From Thermohalobaculum sp039513195 (GTDB lineage Bacteria > Pseudomonadota > Alphaproteobacteria > Rhodobacterales > Rhodobacteraceae), in contig JBCCRM010000001.1 in assembly GCA_039513195.1 (NCBI GenBank), positions 62,001 to 126,000 of the forward strand: a DNA stretch of 64,000 nucleotides. Direction: 5' to 3'. Shown one piece after another: positions 63,885 through 64,000 of the stretch. Numbering within the stretch: position 1 is the first letter of the stretch; every line of letters starts with the position of its first letter. A program made the position numbers and the translations under genes. The notes beneath the pieces were generated by a model that saw nothing but the letters and a program-made list of their open reading frames with translations, was not told the DNA's origin and did not search any database.

Positions 63885-64000
63885 CGGCACTGAATTGAAT
63901 AGGCTGCGGCAGCGCTTTGCTGCAGCCCCTTGTAGCCCCGAAACTAAAGCCCCACATCCGCATTGCTGGCGGCCAAAATGGCGTCGGCGCGAACCGAAGG
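63885..64000. other. Window end with a small hairpin
   Basis: GGCTGC...GCAGCC (63902-63927) forms an imperfect stem, a possible weak terminator for the protease gene; the T run is poor. No gene start is visible before the window ends. Confidence 0.35.

Overview
The window looks like chromosomal DNA of a high-GC alphaproteobacterium. The indicators are a GcrA-type cell-cycle regulator, a class I lysyl-tRNA synthetase, the order phoR-pstS-pstC-pstA-pstB-phoU-phoB with the long PstA and PstC forms, and a lysC-ptsP pair. I cannot name a genus. I saw no rRNA, tRNA, CRISPR array or intact insertion sequence.

Region 1 (1-22.7 kb) is an exopolysaccharide locus. It holds two family-2 glycosyltransferases (one cut by the window edge), a sulfotransferase, two O-antigen polymerase/ligase-type membrane proteins, a WecG/TagA/CpsF glycosyltransferase, a Wza-like export protein, a BBP2-type outer-membrane barrel, a Wzc-like co-polymerase/tyrosine kinase and several small lipoproteins or secreted proteins. 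Embedded in it are a very large secreted GH9 endoglucanase with two RTX blocks and a HAD-phosphatase/membrane fusion. The sulfotransferase suggests a sulfated polymer; the endoglucanase suggests that the polymer, or cellulose, is trimmed outside the cell. No flippase or priming transferase is visible, so the locus probably extends to the left.

Region 2 (17.7-18.4 and 22.7-24.8 kb) is a graveyard of decayed DNA: remnants of IS3-, IS481- and IS630-type transposases and a fragment of a PHP-type phosphoesterase. An IS5-type remnant lies at 44.0-44.6 kb.

Region 3 (24.8-32.8 kb) is mixed: a DUF2330 protein overlapping an RnfD/NqrB-like membrane protein, a GST beside a TerB-like protein, an RTX protein, class I LysRS, and a divergent LysR/cupin pair.

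Region 4 (32.9-43.4 kb) has a five-gene minus-strand operon (isochorismatase-like hydrolase, Tat-exported amidohydrolase, cytoplasmic amidohydrolase, HlyD-like adaptor, MFS exporter). Next to it are an AraC-type regulator, a second isochorismatase-like hydrolase divergent from a LysR gene with a clear dyad operator, and a polysaccharide deacetylase.

Region 5 (44.9-64 kb) is core genome: a 34-codon membrane ORF, argD-argF, an orphan ABC-2 permease, gcrA, the Pho/Pst regulon with candidate Pho boxes and an intercistronic hairpin, a DUF1178 protein, lysC, ptsP, an ATP-grasp enzyme and a secreted trypsin-like protease. The Pho genes form one phosphate-sensing and uptake unit: PhoR and PhoB sense and regulate, PstSCAB transports, and PhoU couples the two.
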